64,000 nt of DNA from Protula sp. h YS-2021 (taxonomy: Eukaryota > Annelida > Polychaeta > Sabellida > Serpulidae). Where the stretch lies: contig OX457024.1 of NCBI GenBank assembly GCA_949752745.1, positions 111,666,104 through 111,730,103 of the forward strand. The letters are read 5' to 3'. The notes under the pieces were generated by a model that worked only from the letters and a program-made list of their open reading frames with translations, was not told the DNA's origin and did not search any database. The position numbers and the translations under genes were made by a program. Shown piece by piece: positions 30,530-39,781 of this stretch (its first letter is position 1; each line of letters starts with the position of its first letter).

Positions 30530-32901
30530 TTATGTGGTGGTTGCATTATGTGGTAGCATTTGATATGCCTGAAATGCATTTAAGTGGTAGGTCACGGACA
30601 AGATTATTTGAGAATAAAAAATACTTATGTGGTGGTTTATATTTTCCCGTGCCCTTGTGTGGTTCCCAGCAGGCGTCATGTCAATGTCAATAATGTTTAT
30701 GCTTTATGTGTGTCATTTGTAAATAAACGGAATTATATATGTGGCACTTTACTGTATAAAGATATTTTACAACTTATCTTTCATAACTGCGCATATTTAT
30801 TTAACTTGCGTTGATGCGTGGTGCTTATTTTAGACCAGTGCGCATGTTTATTTAACTTGCGTTAATGCATGGTGCTTATTTTAGACCAGTGCACATGTTT
30901 ATTTAACTTGCGTTAATGTGTGGTTCGCCTTTGGAAAAACTGCGCATATTTTTCTAACTTGCGTTGATGCGCGGTTCACATTTCGGATCACGGCGCATGT
31001 CAACTTAACTTGCGTCGATGTGCGGTTCACATTTCGGTCCAGCGCGCATGTTTGGTTAACGTGCACTGATGCGCGGTTTGTATTTCGGACAACTGCGCAT
31101 ATCTATTTAACTTGCGTCAAAGCGTGGTTCGCATTTCGGACCACTGCGTATGTTTATGCAACTTACGTTGATGCGCGGTTCACAATTCGGACCAGTGCGC
31201 ATGATTACATAACTTGCGTCGATGCGTGGTTTTTTTCCGACCAGTGGATATATTTAACGTGCGTTAATGCGTGGTGCTTATTTCGGAAACTGCACATGTC
31301 TATTCAACTTGCATCGATGCATGGTTCTTTTGTCGGACCAGTGGGCATGTTTATTTATCTGGCGTCGATGCGCGGTTCGCATTTCGGACTAGTGCGCAGG
31401 TTTGTTTAGCTTGCGTTGACGCGAGATTCACATTTTGGACCAGTGCGCATGTTTCTTTTATTTGCGTTGATGCACGGTTCTTATTTTAGACAAATGCGCA
31501 TGTTTATTTAACTTGCATCGATGCGCGGTTCACATTTCGAACCAGTGCGCATGTTTTTTTTATTTGCGTTGATGCACGGTTCTTGTTTTAGACAAATGCG
31601 CATGTTTATTTAACTTGCATCGATGCGCGGTTCACATTTTGAACAAGTGCGCATGTTTGGTTAATGTGCACTGATGCGCGGTTCAAATTTCGGACCAGTG
31701 CGCATATTTATTAAACTTGCGTCGATGCGCGGTTCGCATTTCGAAGCAGTGCGTATGTTTATTTCACTTGCGTCCATGCCCGGTTCACATTTCGGACAAC
31801 TGCGCTTGTTTATTTAACTTCAGTTGATGCCCGGTTCGCATTTCGGACTAGTGCGCATGTTTATTTAACTTGCGTTGATGCGCGGTTTACATTTCGGACC
31901 AGTGCGCATGATTACTTAACTTGCATCGATGCGGGGTTCTTTGTTTGGACCAGTGCACATATTTATTTAACTTGCGTCGATGCGCGGTTCGCATTTCGAA
32001 CCAGTGCGCATGTTTATTTACCTTGCGTCCATGTCCGGTTGCGCATTTCGAACCAGTGCGCATGTTTATTCAACTTCCGTTGGTGCGTGGTTCACATTTC
32101 GGACAACTCCGCATGTTTATTCAGCTTGCGTTGATGCGCGTTTCTTATTTTAGACCAGTGCACATATTGATTTAACTTGCGTTGATGCCCGGTTCGCATT
32201 TCGGACCAGTGCGCATGTTTATTTCACTTGCGTTAATGCGCGGTTCGCATTTGGAACCAGTGCGCATGTTTGTTTAACTTGCGCTGATGCGCGGTTCACA
32301 TTTCGGATCACGGCGCATGTTAACTTAAATTGCGTCGATGCGCGGTTCATATTTCGGACCAGTGTGCATGTTTAAATAATAACCACACATTAACACAAGT
32401 TAAATAAACGGATAAAACTGTAGGATAAGATTCATTTTGAGGTATTTTCTTCAAAAATTTCCCCTAAAATCAAAATTCAAGATCGAGTCAAAAAGCACAA
32501 GTCATATGCCCGACCCATCTAGGGCTGCCTCGTACTAGATACCAAAAATAAATGAAATCGGATAAAAAATGTAGGAGGAAACTCACTTTGAAGTTTATTC
32601 TTCAAAAAATCCCCCAAAATACAAACATTGTTCGCAGTGGGTGTATTCTTAAGATTCTCCCAACCCCACAGCGGGATTTAAACAAATGCCGCTCTCCTTA
32701 TTTGCTTTAGAAATTAGCTTTATAGTTGCATTATTTTCCAACAGATGGTGTTACAGGACAGTTGATCAACGGACTTTGACGGACTCCCTTATGTGGTTTG
32801 TTTTGTGCTCAATGGGTGCTTATGTGGCTACCTCATAAGAACCACCACATAAGGAAGAAAAACCACATAAGTGACGGATGTACCGAAAATCCACCACATA
32901 A
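30530..32901. mobile_element. Insert splitting the RING gene, TTATGTGGTGG ends
   Basis: About 2.4 kb with 11-bp inverted ends, TTATGTGGTGG at 30530-30540 and CCACCACATAA at 32891-32901, and further TTATGTGG copies, direct and inverted, near both ends. The middle is a 51-52-bp minisatellite. No transposase frame is seen and no clear target duplication, so this is a non-autonomous element of unknown class or an unusual intron. Confidence 0.5.
30780..32378 (+). repeat. 51-52-bp minisatellite, about 31 units
   Basis: Tandem units of the type GCGCATGTTTATTTAACTTG followed by CGTTGATGCGCGGTTCGCAT and TTCGGACCAGT. Open frames across it are only artefacts of the periodicity. The same family fills 61240-63357 in the opposite orientation. 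Confidence 0.9.
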
Positions 32902-32913
32902 CATAATCATTGT

Positions 32914-33072
32914 GGGCACGGACACGCACAGGACGGATCCATGAACCGGGTCTGGCAGCAGCTGGAAGAAGTAGACTCTTTCTGGCGGTGTGTGTGGCTG
33001 TGTGACAGGCAGGTGAAGTTCTCTAACTTCAGCAATGGTGCAAGCATCATGTAACCCGAAGAAGCACTCCAT
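32914..33072 (-). pseudogene. RING-finger protein, N-terminal part (split gene, copy 2)
   Basis: ATG at 33072, starting MECFFGLHDACTIAEVREL, aligning with the start of the copy 1 RING protein (IECCFALENSLVIRDI) through FFQLLPDPVHGS to about residue 53. A TATA box on the - strand lies near 33114-33125. The open frame runs on into the insert for a short stretch without homology. See the C-terminal part at 30109-30528. Confidence 0.6.
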
Positions 33073-33113
33073 GTTGACGGAAGCGAGTGTGAGCCCAAAC
33101 TGAAATGAGCATG

Positions 33114-33125
33114 GCTTATATACCA
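33114..33125 (-). promoter_or_regulatory. TATA box of the split RING gene
   Basis: On the - strand GGTATATAAGCC about 45 bases before the ATG at 33072. It is the left half of a divergent promoter. Confidence 0.55.
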
Positions 33126-33143
33126 CCTGAAGTCTGGATCGGA

Positions 33144-33324
33144 CCCCCCCCCTAGTCGAACAAAACTCGGGGACCCCCCCCCCCCCAGTCGAACAAAACT
33201 CGGGGACCCCCCCCCTAGTCGAGCAAAACTCAGGACCCCCCCCCCCCTAGTCGAGCAAAACTCAGGGCCCCCCCCCCCAGGATAGCACGAAATACTTGCA
33301 TTAAGTAAGGACCCCCCCCCCCCA
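33144..33324 (-). repeat. C-tract array in divergent promoter (copy 2, polymerase side)
   Basis: Six C runs of 8-14 bases separated by (A/T)GTCGAACAAAACTCGGGGA-type spacers, diverging at the right end. As in copy 1, the G-rich strand is the coding strand of the RING gene, and the array lies between two divergent TATA boxes. Confidence 0.8.
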
Positions 33325-33356
33325 TCAGCATATAATGCGAGGATGTTCGCTAGTAG

Positions 33357-33364
33357 TATATAAA
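33357..33364 (+). promoter_or_regulatory. TATA box of the Cys-rich gene (copy 2)
   Basis: TATATAAA about 40 bases before the ATG at 33403. It is the right half of the divergent promoter. Confidence 0.6.
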
Positions 33365-33402
33365 GGTGGGTTACAGCTTCATTATCCAACACAAGCAGCA
33401 AG

Positions 33403-33756
33403 ATGTCAACAAATCGTAAAATCACAGTGATGCGAAACGGCAAGGCAGTGACGCTAACGACTGAGTGTTATAAGTGTTGGGTATGGATAGAATATCCAGG
33501 TCAACCACACAACTGCCCGGTGCACCACAATGCACCACGACATTACTGCTGCAAAACTTGTGGTGGACTGCTCTGGTACAAGTTTACTGCAAGATTGTAT
33601 GGACAAGAGGAATGCACGGACTGCTGGTGGTGTGGAGCGACACTAAAAAACTTTGGCTACTATAACCGTCATCCGTTCAAGTGCTCGCGACGACCGTTCT
33701 CCATGGAACAGTTTTACAGATACCAGTGCGACTGTGGCAATCCGACTTGCTGGTGA
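33403..33756 (+). CDS. Cys-rich accessory protein, multiple CxxC
   Basis: A 117-residue product (MSTNRKITVMRNG to CGNPTCW). The N-terminal part matches the copy 1 protein at 10799-11074 (ITVMRNGKAVTL, CYKCWVWIEYPGQPHNC). The rest adds several Cys pairs (CCKTCGG, CTDCWWCG, CDCGNPTC), suggesting two or more zinc sites. No family is recognised. It has its own TATA box and a perfect histone-type hairpin 24 bases after the stop, so it is a monocistronic unit between the RING gene and polymerase. Confidence 0.7.
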   Translation: MSTNRKITVMRNGKAVTLTTECYKCWVWIEYPGQPHNCPVHHNAPRHYCCKTCGGLLWYKFTARLYGQEECTDCWWCGATLKNFGYYNRHPFKCSRRPFSMEQFYRYQCDCGNPTCW

Positions 33757-33780
33757 AGCGTCAAATTACTAACATCTTTC

Positions 33781-33796
33781 GGCCCTTTTAAGGGCC
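33781..33796 (+). terminator. Histone-type 3' stem-loop of the Cys-rich gene (copy 2)
   Basis: GGCCCT-TTTA-AGGGCC, then ATCC and TTATGAAATGAAAACGC about 10-25 bases on. The stem, loop and downstream element match the - strand hairpin at 10764-10779 of copy 1, which follows the homologous gene. Confidence 0.8.
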
Positions 33797-33845
33797 ATCC
33801 TCTGTTATGAAATGAAAACGCAAATTCTGTCTATGTATGAATGTG

Positions 33846-33853
33846 TATAAAAG
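33846..33853 (+). promoter_or_regulatory. TATA box of DNA polymerase B
   Basis: TATAAAAG 74 bases before the polymerase ATG at 33920. Confidence 0.6.
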
Positions 33854-33919
33854 GGGGATGTTTGAGATTACATTTCAGCATTTTAGTTTCAGCAGTTGAC
33901 GTAACAACAACTAGCTAAG

Positions 33920-36900
33920 ATGGAACGTGAAGAGTATGGGAAAGGAGCAAAGAGACAAAAGATGGAAGAAGATGACATTTGGCCACACGGTCCAGTTCAG
34001 TGTGCGGAATGTAATGTAGAATTTCCATCTATGGATACTTTTGAAGCACATACATGCAAAGCTGAGATGAAAACTTTAGTGAAACATGAAGGAAAAGGAG
34101 CAAAGAGAGAAAAGATGGAAGAAGATGACATTTGGCCATACGGTCCAGTTCAGTGTGCGGAATGTAATGTAGAATTTCCATCTATGGATACTTTTGAAGC
34201 ACATACATGCAAAGCTGAGATGAAAACTTTAGTGAAACATGAAGGAAAAGGAGCAAAGAGACAAAAGATGGAAGAAGATGACATTTGGCCATACGGTCCA
34301 GTTCAGTGTGCGGAATGTAATGTAGAATTTCCATCTATGGATACTTTTGAAGCACATACATGCAAAGCTGAGATGAAAACTTTAGTGAAACATGAAGGGA
34401 AAGGAGCAAAGAGAGAAAAGATGGAAGAAGATGACATTTGGCCATACGGTCCAGTTCAGTGTGCGGAATGTAATGTAGAATTTCCATCTATGGATACTTT
34501 TGAAGCACATACATGCAAAGCTGAGATGAAAACTTTAGTGAAACATGAAGGAAAAGGAGCAAAGAGAGAAAAGATGGAAGAAGATGACATTTGGCCATAC
34601 GGTCCAGTTCAGTGTGCGGAATGTAATGTAGAATTTCCATCTATGGATACTTTTGAAGCACATACATGCAAAGCTGAGATGAAAACTTTAGTGAAACATG
34701 AAGGGAAAGGAGCAAAGAGAGAAAAGATGGAAGAAGATGACATTTGGCCATACGGTCCAGTTCAGTGTGCGGAATGTAATGTAGAATTTCCATCTATGGA
34801 TACTTTTGAAGCACATACATGCAAAGCTGAGATGAAAACTTTAGTGAAACATGAAGGAAAAGGAGCAAAGAGAGAAAAGATGGAAGAAGATGACATTTGG
34901 CCATACGGTCCAGTTCAGTGTGCGGAATGTAATGTAGAATTTCCATCTATGGATACTTTTGAAGCACATACATGCAAAGCTGAGATGAAAACTTTAGTGA
35001 AACATGAAGGGAAAGGAGCAAAGAGAGAAAAGATGGAAGAAGATGACATTTGGCCATACGGTCCAGTCCAGTGTGCGGAATGCAATGAAGAGTTTCCATC
35101 TATGGATACTTTTGAGGCACATGCATGTAAACCAGCTGAGATGGAAAATGTGTCTCAAGAACATGTTTCAAAGAAACAAAAGACAGGACAAGTAGGGAGA
35201 GGTAGAAGGGTTAGTCTTGGTGAAAACGCGCAGGAAAAACGGTTTGAGCCCGAGGATGGATCGGATTTACTGCTTGAAATGCGACAGCAAGAGAACCGTA
35301 TCAAGGCACATTTGTTGGAGACCTTAAACCATGGAATGAAATGGTACATTGTCGTGCATGCACGTTTCAAGAAACTGACAGCAAATGCTGAAGGTGTTAT
35401 GGTAGAACAAGTGGATAATGCATTTATCAGTAGTCCAACATATACAGCATACAATCCAGCAGATATTGAGCAGGACCTGCCAGAAGCCTATAAAGAATTA
35501 TTTACCAAGTTTGACGAACATGAGCGACAAGGCTCTGGCTGGGTATTGGATAACATACTGTACATTGAAGTACATACAGCTACGTTGGTTCCTCTAGAAG
35601 CGAGCAGTTTTATTCCACTGCCGAAGAAAGTGAAGAAAACAAAGGGTGTGATAAACATTAAGAATGATGATAACAAGTGTTTCTTATGGTCAGTATTGGC
35701 TTACCTTCACCCTCATGACAACAACCCAAATCGCGTGAATCATTACAAACCATTTGAGAAGGAATTAAAGGTAGAGGGTATGACATTTCCGACACCAATT
35801 ACTGACATTCCAAAGTTTGAAAAGGAGAACGATGTAGCCATCAACGTGTTTGGATATGAACAAGATGTAGTTGTTCCAATACAACTTAGTCGAAACGTCA
35901 GTGTCAGAGAAATCAACTTACTTCTGATTAGCAATGACAAGACGAGGCATTACTGCCTCATCAAGAATTTTAGCAGACTTATGTGTTATCGATCAAAGCA
36001 TAAGGCTGCATATTTTTATTGTTTCAACTGTCTTCACGGGTTTGTACGACAAGATCTTTTAGATAAACATCGTGAAGTGTGTGACAAGAATGGAGCACAA
36101 CGTTTATCATTTCCCAAGGAACCATTCATCAAGTTCAAGAATGTGGCTAAACAACAGCGAGCACCGTTTGTGATTTATGCTGACTTTGAATGTTTCACGC
36201 AAAAGCATGAAGAAGGAGACAAGTATCAACATCATCGTCCAAACAGCTTTGCCTATGTGGTTGTGAGCCAGTACAACACACGTGCACCAGTTGTGTATCG
36301 AGGAGACAATGTCGTAAAGGTCTTTTTAGACCATATGGTGAATGAACGCGATCGTATTGTACGTGGTTTAGAGCAACCAAAGGAAATGGTGATGAATCGT
36401 GAAGACAAAGAGAATTTCAAGAACGCCACTGATTGCTACATTTGTCATGAACCTCTAGGAGCAGATCGTGTGAGAGATCATGACCACATCAATGGCAAAT
36501 ATCGTGGAGCAGCACACAATGAATGCAACTTGCAATTCCGACTTAGAAAAGATCAGCAAGGGGATCAAGATTCTTTTATCATTCCCGTATTTTTCCACAA
36601 TTTGCGAGGCTATGACAGTCACCTTATCATGGAGGAAATTGGAAAATTCAAAGGTGAAACGATTACAGTCATTCCCAACACCATTGAGAAATATATTGCA
36701 TTCACCCTGAGCAATCTGAAATTTACAGACAGCTTTCAGTTCATGAGTACCTCTCTACAGAAGTTGGTATCCAACCTTGCAGCAGAAGGGAAAGATAACT
36801 TCTACAACATGACCTCTCACATTCACGATAGTGATCAACAAGATTTGCTGCTGAGAAAGGGTGTGTACCCCTATGATTACGTGGACGAACCATCCAAGTT

Positions 36901-38587
36901 TGCTGAAACACAGCTACCATCAAAGGATAAGTTTTATAGTCAGCTTAGCGAAGAGGACATTAGCGATGAGGATTATGCGCATGCACAGAAGGTGTGGGAT
37001 ACATTCAACTGTACAACATTTGGTGAATACCACGACCTGTACCAGAAATCAGATGTGTTATTACTAGCTGACGTGTTTGAAAACTTTCGTCAAGTATGCC
37101 TCAACACGTATGAATTGGATCCTGCTCATTACTATACAGCACCAGGACTGTCGTGGGATGCAATGTTGAAAGCGACAAAGGTGAAGTTGGAATTGATCAA
37201 TGACATTGACATGTACCAAATGGTTGAGCAAGGCATACGTGGAGGAATATCTGTGATCACACACAAGTATGCGAAAGCGAATAATCCCTACGTAGCAGAA
37301 TACAATTCTGAGATACCAAACAACTACCTGATGTACCTCGACGCAAACAACTTGTATGGTTGGGCTATGTCACAAAGCATGCCACAAAGAGGATTTATGT
37401 GGGTGAGCGAGCCAGAATCCCTCGACTTCATGGATGTGGATGAAGATGATGACATTGGATTCATTTTGGAAGTGGATTTAGAATATCCAAATTCAATCCA
37501 TGATCATCATAATCACTACCCAGTGGCTCCAGAACGGAAATGTGTCAAAGTTGAAGAATTGTCAGAGTACAGTCAGAAGCTGCGGAAAGATCTAAACATG
37601 AAAGAGAAATCCAGTGAAAAGCTCATTCCTAACTTGTCTGACAAGAAGAAATATGTACTTCATTACAGGAATTTGCAACAGTACGTCTCACTGGGGTTGA
37701 AAGTCACTAAAGTACATCGCGCCATCATGTTTGAACAGAGCAAATGGTTGGCAAAATACATTGCCTTGAACACGGAAAAGAGAAAATTGGCCAAGAACCC
37801 ATTTGAGAAAGACTTCTTCAAACTGATGAACAACTCGGTGTTTGGCAAAACCATGGAAAATGTGAGAAAGCGAATCAATGTTGAACTTGTTCACAAGGAA
37901 AAGCGGTTCAAGAAACTTGTAGCCAAACCTTCTTTCCACAAATTCAAAATTTTCAACGAAGATTTGACCGCGGTACATTTACGCAAAGTGGATTTGCTTC
38001 TGGATAAACCCATTCAAGTTGGTTTCACCATTCTCGACCTCAGCAAAGTGCTTATGTTCAACTTTCATTACAACTACATCATGGTCAAGTATCCCAATGC
38101 CAAGTTATTGTTCAGCGACACCGACAGTCTATGTTACGACATAGAAACGGAAGATATCTACAAGGATATGCAGCAGGATGCTGACCTGTTCGACACAAGT
38201 GACTATCCGCCGGATCATTTCCTACATTCCAACGTGAACAAAAAAGTGCTTGGGAAAATGAAGGATGAGACGGCCGGCGTCCCCATTGAAGAGTTTGTTG
38301 GACTCAGACCGAAAATGTACAGTTTATTGTGTGGTGGGAAAGAAAAACGTACGGCCAAAGGCATCACTCGCGCGTGTCAAAGACGCATTAAACATGTGCA
38401 GTATAGAGACAGTTTGTTCAAGAAAACTCAAACGATGGCTACAGGACACATTATCCGAAGTCATAGTCACCAGCTTTTCTCAGAGAAGTTGAGGAAAGTA
38501 GCCCTCTCCCCATATGACGACAAGCGATATGTGCTGAATGATGGCTATTCCACTTTAGCGCATGGACATTACAAGGCTGTGGTATAA
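33920..38587 (+). CDS. Protein-primed DNA polymerase B with N-terminal zinc-finger array
   Basis: 1555 residues, predicted to replicate the element by protein priming. Residues 1-405: eight near-identical 51-residue units with CAEC...HTC. About 585-680: an NKCFLWS...RHYCLI segment that resembles an OTU-like cysteine-protease core; this is tentative. About 750-1045: exonuclease motifs YADFECF, NLRGYDSH and YHDLYQKSDVLLLAD, with an inserted endonuclease VII/HNH-like CYICHEPLG...DHDHINGKYRGAAH near 840-870. About 1135-1470: polymerase motifs YLDANNLYGWAM, KLMNNSVFGKT, FSDTDS and GLRPKMYS. The frame is uninterrupted and all catalytic acids are present. The stop TAA lies inside the TATA box of the next gene. 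Confidence 0.95.
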   Translation: MEREEYGKGAKRQKMEEDDIWPHGPVQCAECNVEFPSMDTFEAHTCKAEMKTLVKHEGKGAKREKMEEDDIWPYGPVQCAECNVEFPSMDTFEAHTCKAEMKTLVKHEGKGAKRQKMEEDDIWPYGPVQCAECNVEFPSMDTFEAHTCKAEMKTLVKHEGKGAKREKMEEDDIWPYGPVQCAECNVEFPSMDTFEAHTCKAEMKTLVKHEGKGAKREKMEEDDIWPYGPVQCAECNVEFPSMDTFEAHTCKAEMKTLVKHEGKGAKREKMEEDDIWPYGPVQCAECNVEFPSMDTFEAHTCKAEMKTLVKHEGKGAKREKMEEDDIWPYGPVQCAECNVEFPSMDTFEAHTCKAEMKTLVKHEGKGAKREKMEEDDIWPYGPVQCAECNEEFPSMDTFEAHACKPAEMENVSQEHVSKKQKTGQVGRGRRVSLGENAQEKRFEPEDGSDLLLEMRQQENRIKAHLLETLNHGMKWYIVVHARFKKLTANAEGVMVEQVDNAFISSPTYTAYNPADIEQDLPEAYKELFTKFDEHERQGSGWVLDNILYIEVHTATLVPLEASSFIPLPKKVKKTKGVINIKNDDNKCFLWSVLAYLHPHDNNPNRVNHYKPFEKELKVEGMTFPTPITDIPKFEKENDVAINVFGYEQDVVVPIQLSRNVSVREINLLLISNDKTRHYCLIKNFSRLMCYRSKHKAAYFYCFNCLHGFVRQDLLDKHREVCDKNGAQRLSFPKEPFIKFKNVAKQQRAPFVIYADFECFTQKHEEGDKYQHHRPNSFAYVVVSQYNTRAPVVYRGDNVVKVFLDHMVNERDRIVRGLEQPKEMVMNREDKENFKNATDCYICHEPLGADRVRDHDHINGKYRGAAHNECNLQFRLRKDQQGDQDSFIIPVFFHNLRGYDSHLIMEEIGKFKGETITVIPNTIEKYIAFTLSNLKFTDSFQFMSTSLQKLVSNLAAEGKDNFYNMTSHIHDSDQQDLLLRKGVYPYDYVDEPSKFAETQLPSKDKFYSQLSEEDISDEDYAHAQKVWDTFNCTTFGEYHDLYQKSDVLLLADVFENFRQVCLNTYELDPAHYYTAPGLSWDAMLKATKVKLELINDIDMYQMVEQGIRGGISVITHKYAKANNPYVAEYNSEIPNNYLMYLDANNLYGWAMSQSMPQRGFMWVSEPESLDFMDVDEDDDIGFILEVDLEYPNSIHDHHNHYPVAPERKCVKVEELSEYSQKLRKDLNMKEKSSEKLIPNLSDKKKYVLHYRNLQQYVSLGLKVTKVHRAIMFEQSKWLAKYIALNTEKRKLAKNPFEKDFFKLMNNSVFGKTMENVRKRINVELVHKEKRFKKLVAKPSFHKFKIFNEDLTAVHLRKVDLLLDKPIQVGFTILDLSKVLMFNFHYNYIMVKYPNAKLLFSDTDSLCYDIETEDIYKDMQQDADLFDTSDYPPDHFLHSNVNKKVLGKMKDETAGVPIEEFVGLRPKMYSLLCGGKEKRTAKGITRACQRRIKHVQYRDSLFKKTQTMATGHIIRSHSHQLFSEKLRKVALSPYDDKRYVLNDGYSTLAHGHYKAVV
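33938..35140 (+). repeat. 153-bp tandem repeat coding for eight zinc-finger units
   Basis: Eight units; the GATGACATTTGG landmark recurs every 153 bp from 33971 to 35042. The units are almost identical at DNA level, with a few variants (AGACAAAAG in units 1 and 3, a G/A variant alternating between successive linkers 3 to 7, and a diverged last unit). The alternation suggests growth in two-unit steps. Each unit codes for CxxC-x12-HxC. Confidence 0.9.
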
Positions 38588-38590
38588 AAG
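38583..38590 (+). promoter_or_regulatory. TATA box of the PC4-like gene, overlapping polymerase stop
   Basis: TATAAAAG, with the polymerase TAA at 38585-38587 inside it. The ATG of the PC4-like gene follows at 38645. Confidence 0.65.
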
Positions 38591-38644
38591 GGGGAGGTCC
38601 TCCAACGGAAGAGTTATTTGAGGTGTGAACATTGAAGCGTTAAC

Positions 38645-39001
38645 ATGGAACGTGAAAGTCGTAAGAGATCTACAACTGATATGGATACTCTTGCAGATGC
38701 AGTTAAAGACTTAAAAGTGAAAAATCCTACCACTACCATCAAGAAATTGAAAGTGGAGACAGCACCAACACCACAGTCGTGGGATGGAATGCTTTCTCTA
38801 GGAAATGGAAAGTATATCAAGATTATGAAACAAAGCAATGAAGGAGTGGTAAACATTCGCAAGTACCTGAGAGATGAGGGGACTGGAAAAAACCGTCCAA
38901 CGAAAAAGGGTATCTTGCTGACAATACCTGAATGGAAAATGTTGAAGAAGCAGGTGAAAGAAGTGGATAAAAGGCTTCGCAGACAAGAAGGTGGCTCATA
39001 A
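38645..39001 (+). CDS. PC4/Sub1-like ssDNA-binding protein
   Basis: 118 residues: a charged, Thr-rich N-terminus, then LGNGKYIKIMKQ, EGVVNIRKYLRDE, KNRPTKKGILLT and IPEWKMLKKQVKEVD, the element order of the PC4 fold (curved sheet and helix). Likely role: binding single-stranded DNA during replication or aiding transcription of late genes. It is the first of four small + strand genes between polymerase and the convergent protease. The homologue is at 6284-6640. Confidence 0.72.
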   Translation: MERESRKRSTTDMDTLADAVKDLKVKNPTTTIKKLKVETAPTPQSWDGMLSLGNGKYIKIMKQSNEGVVNIRKYLRDEGTGKNRPTKKGILLTIPEWKMLKKQVKEVDKRLRRQEGGS

Positions 39002-39013
39002 CAAGGTAAAAAC

Positions 39014-39385
39014 ATGAATGCACTCATGCTGAACGGTGGTGCTTACCTTACTGTAAATGATAGGAATGAAGTGATACTAGATTCTCAGAGAAGTTATCAT
39101 CGGTTTAAACCTGAAGTGTGGAAAGACTTTAAAAACATACCACTTGAACATGGGTTTAAACGTAGACTTGAAAATAAAGTGGAAGTGACGGTGGCTGAAT
39201 ATGATTCTAACATACGTGTAGAAATCTGTAGAAATCTTTTACAGGATTATCCAGAGGATTATAAGGGAGTTGTGCCAGATACACCATATACAGATTTGAT
39301 CATCTTTGATATCAAGAACTGGCGCGCAGTCTTACGATTCCTAGAAGTGATACAACATCCACTCTTCACCATCTTGCGAGCATAA
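39014..39385 (+). CDS. Small Polinton protein, possibly two divergent PC4-like repeats
   Basis: 123 residues. The first half (GGAYLTVNDRNEVILDSQRSYHRFKPEVWKDF) and second half (VEVTVAEYDSNIRVEICRNLL...TDLIIFDIKNWRAVLRFLE) each show strands followed by a Trp-containing helix, as in PC4-like domains. The similarity is structural in pattern and weak in sequence. The gene starts 12 bases after the PC4-like stop, so the two are probably on one transcript. The homologue in copy 1 is frameshifted. Confidence 0.65.
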   Translation: MNALMLNGGAYLTVNDRNEVILDSQRSYHRFKPEVWKDFKNIPLEHGFKRRLENKVEVTVAEYDSNIRVEICRNLLQDYPEDYKGVVPDTPYTDLIIFDIKNWRAVLRFLEVIQHPLFTILRA

Positions 39386-39439
39386 AAACGTCTTTGCAGA
39401 CAAGGAGACAGCTCATAGTTCATCTGACTGTTGAACGAG

Positions 39440-39781
39440 ATGGAAGACTTTTTATCGGAATATGAACCCATTACGCATGGATTCTCATATCTGAGAAACG
39501 TATATGATGACATCGTGCTAAAACATTTTGGAAAGTATATCATTCTATCAACTGACGAACAATCTGTGTTGAAAGACCATCTAGAGAAGCTGAGGATACC
39601 TGGCTTTCTCCTGAAACTCTCAGAGGATTTAGAAGTGCGTGTGACTGAGAACTATTTAGACGTGTTTGTACGATTTCGCCAATATGACGAGCTTACAAAA
39701 TGCTACGACTACATCACCCTCAACACAGTGGAATGGCACGCTCTGTTACAAGCATTGGATTGGAAAGAACCTGACGCTTGA
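39440..39781 (+). CDS. Small Polinton protein, possible PC4-like domain
   Basis: 113 residues from ATG 39440 (MEDFLSEYEPITHG) to DWKEPDA. The second half (LEVRVTENYLDVFVRFRQYD...ITLNTVEWHALLQALD) has the same strand and Trp-helix pattern. It is intact in both copies, which suggests selection. Its 3' end overlaps the next frame by 98 bases. Confidence 0.62.
   Translation: MEDFLSEYEPITHGFSYLRNVYDDIVLKHFGKYIILSTDEQSVLKDHLEKLRIPGFLLKLSEDLEVRVTENYLDVFVRFRQYDELTKCYDYITLNTVEWHALLQALDWKEPDA

Noticed and set aside
30918..32175. Open frames with FRTSAHVYLTCVDARF-type repeats
   Set aside because: Translation of the 51-bp minisatellite in one of several frames; no start context or conservation pattern.
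30780..32378. CRISPR-like array of regular repeats
   Set aside because: The whole 51-bp unit repeats with no unique spacers, and the context is a eukaryotic genome; it is a minisatellite.
32907..33443. 178-codon minus-strand frame with GGGSPSFVRLGGG repeats
   Set aside because: Translation of the C-tract promoter array.
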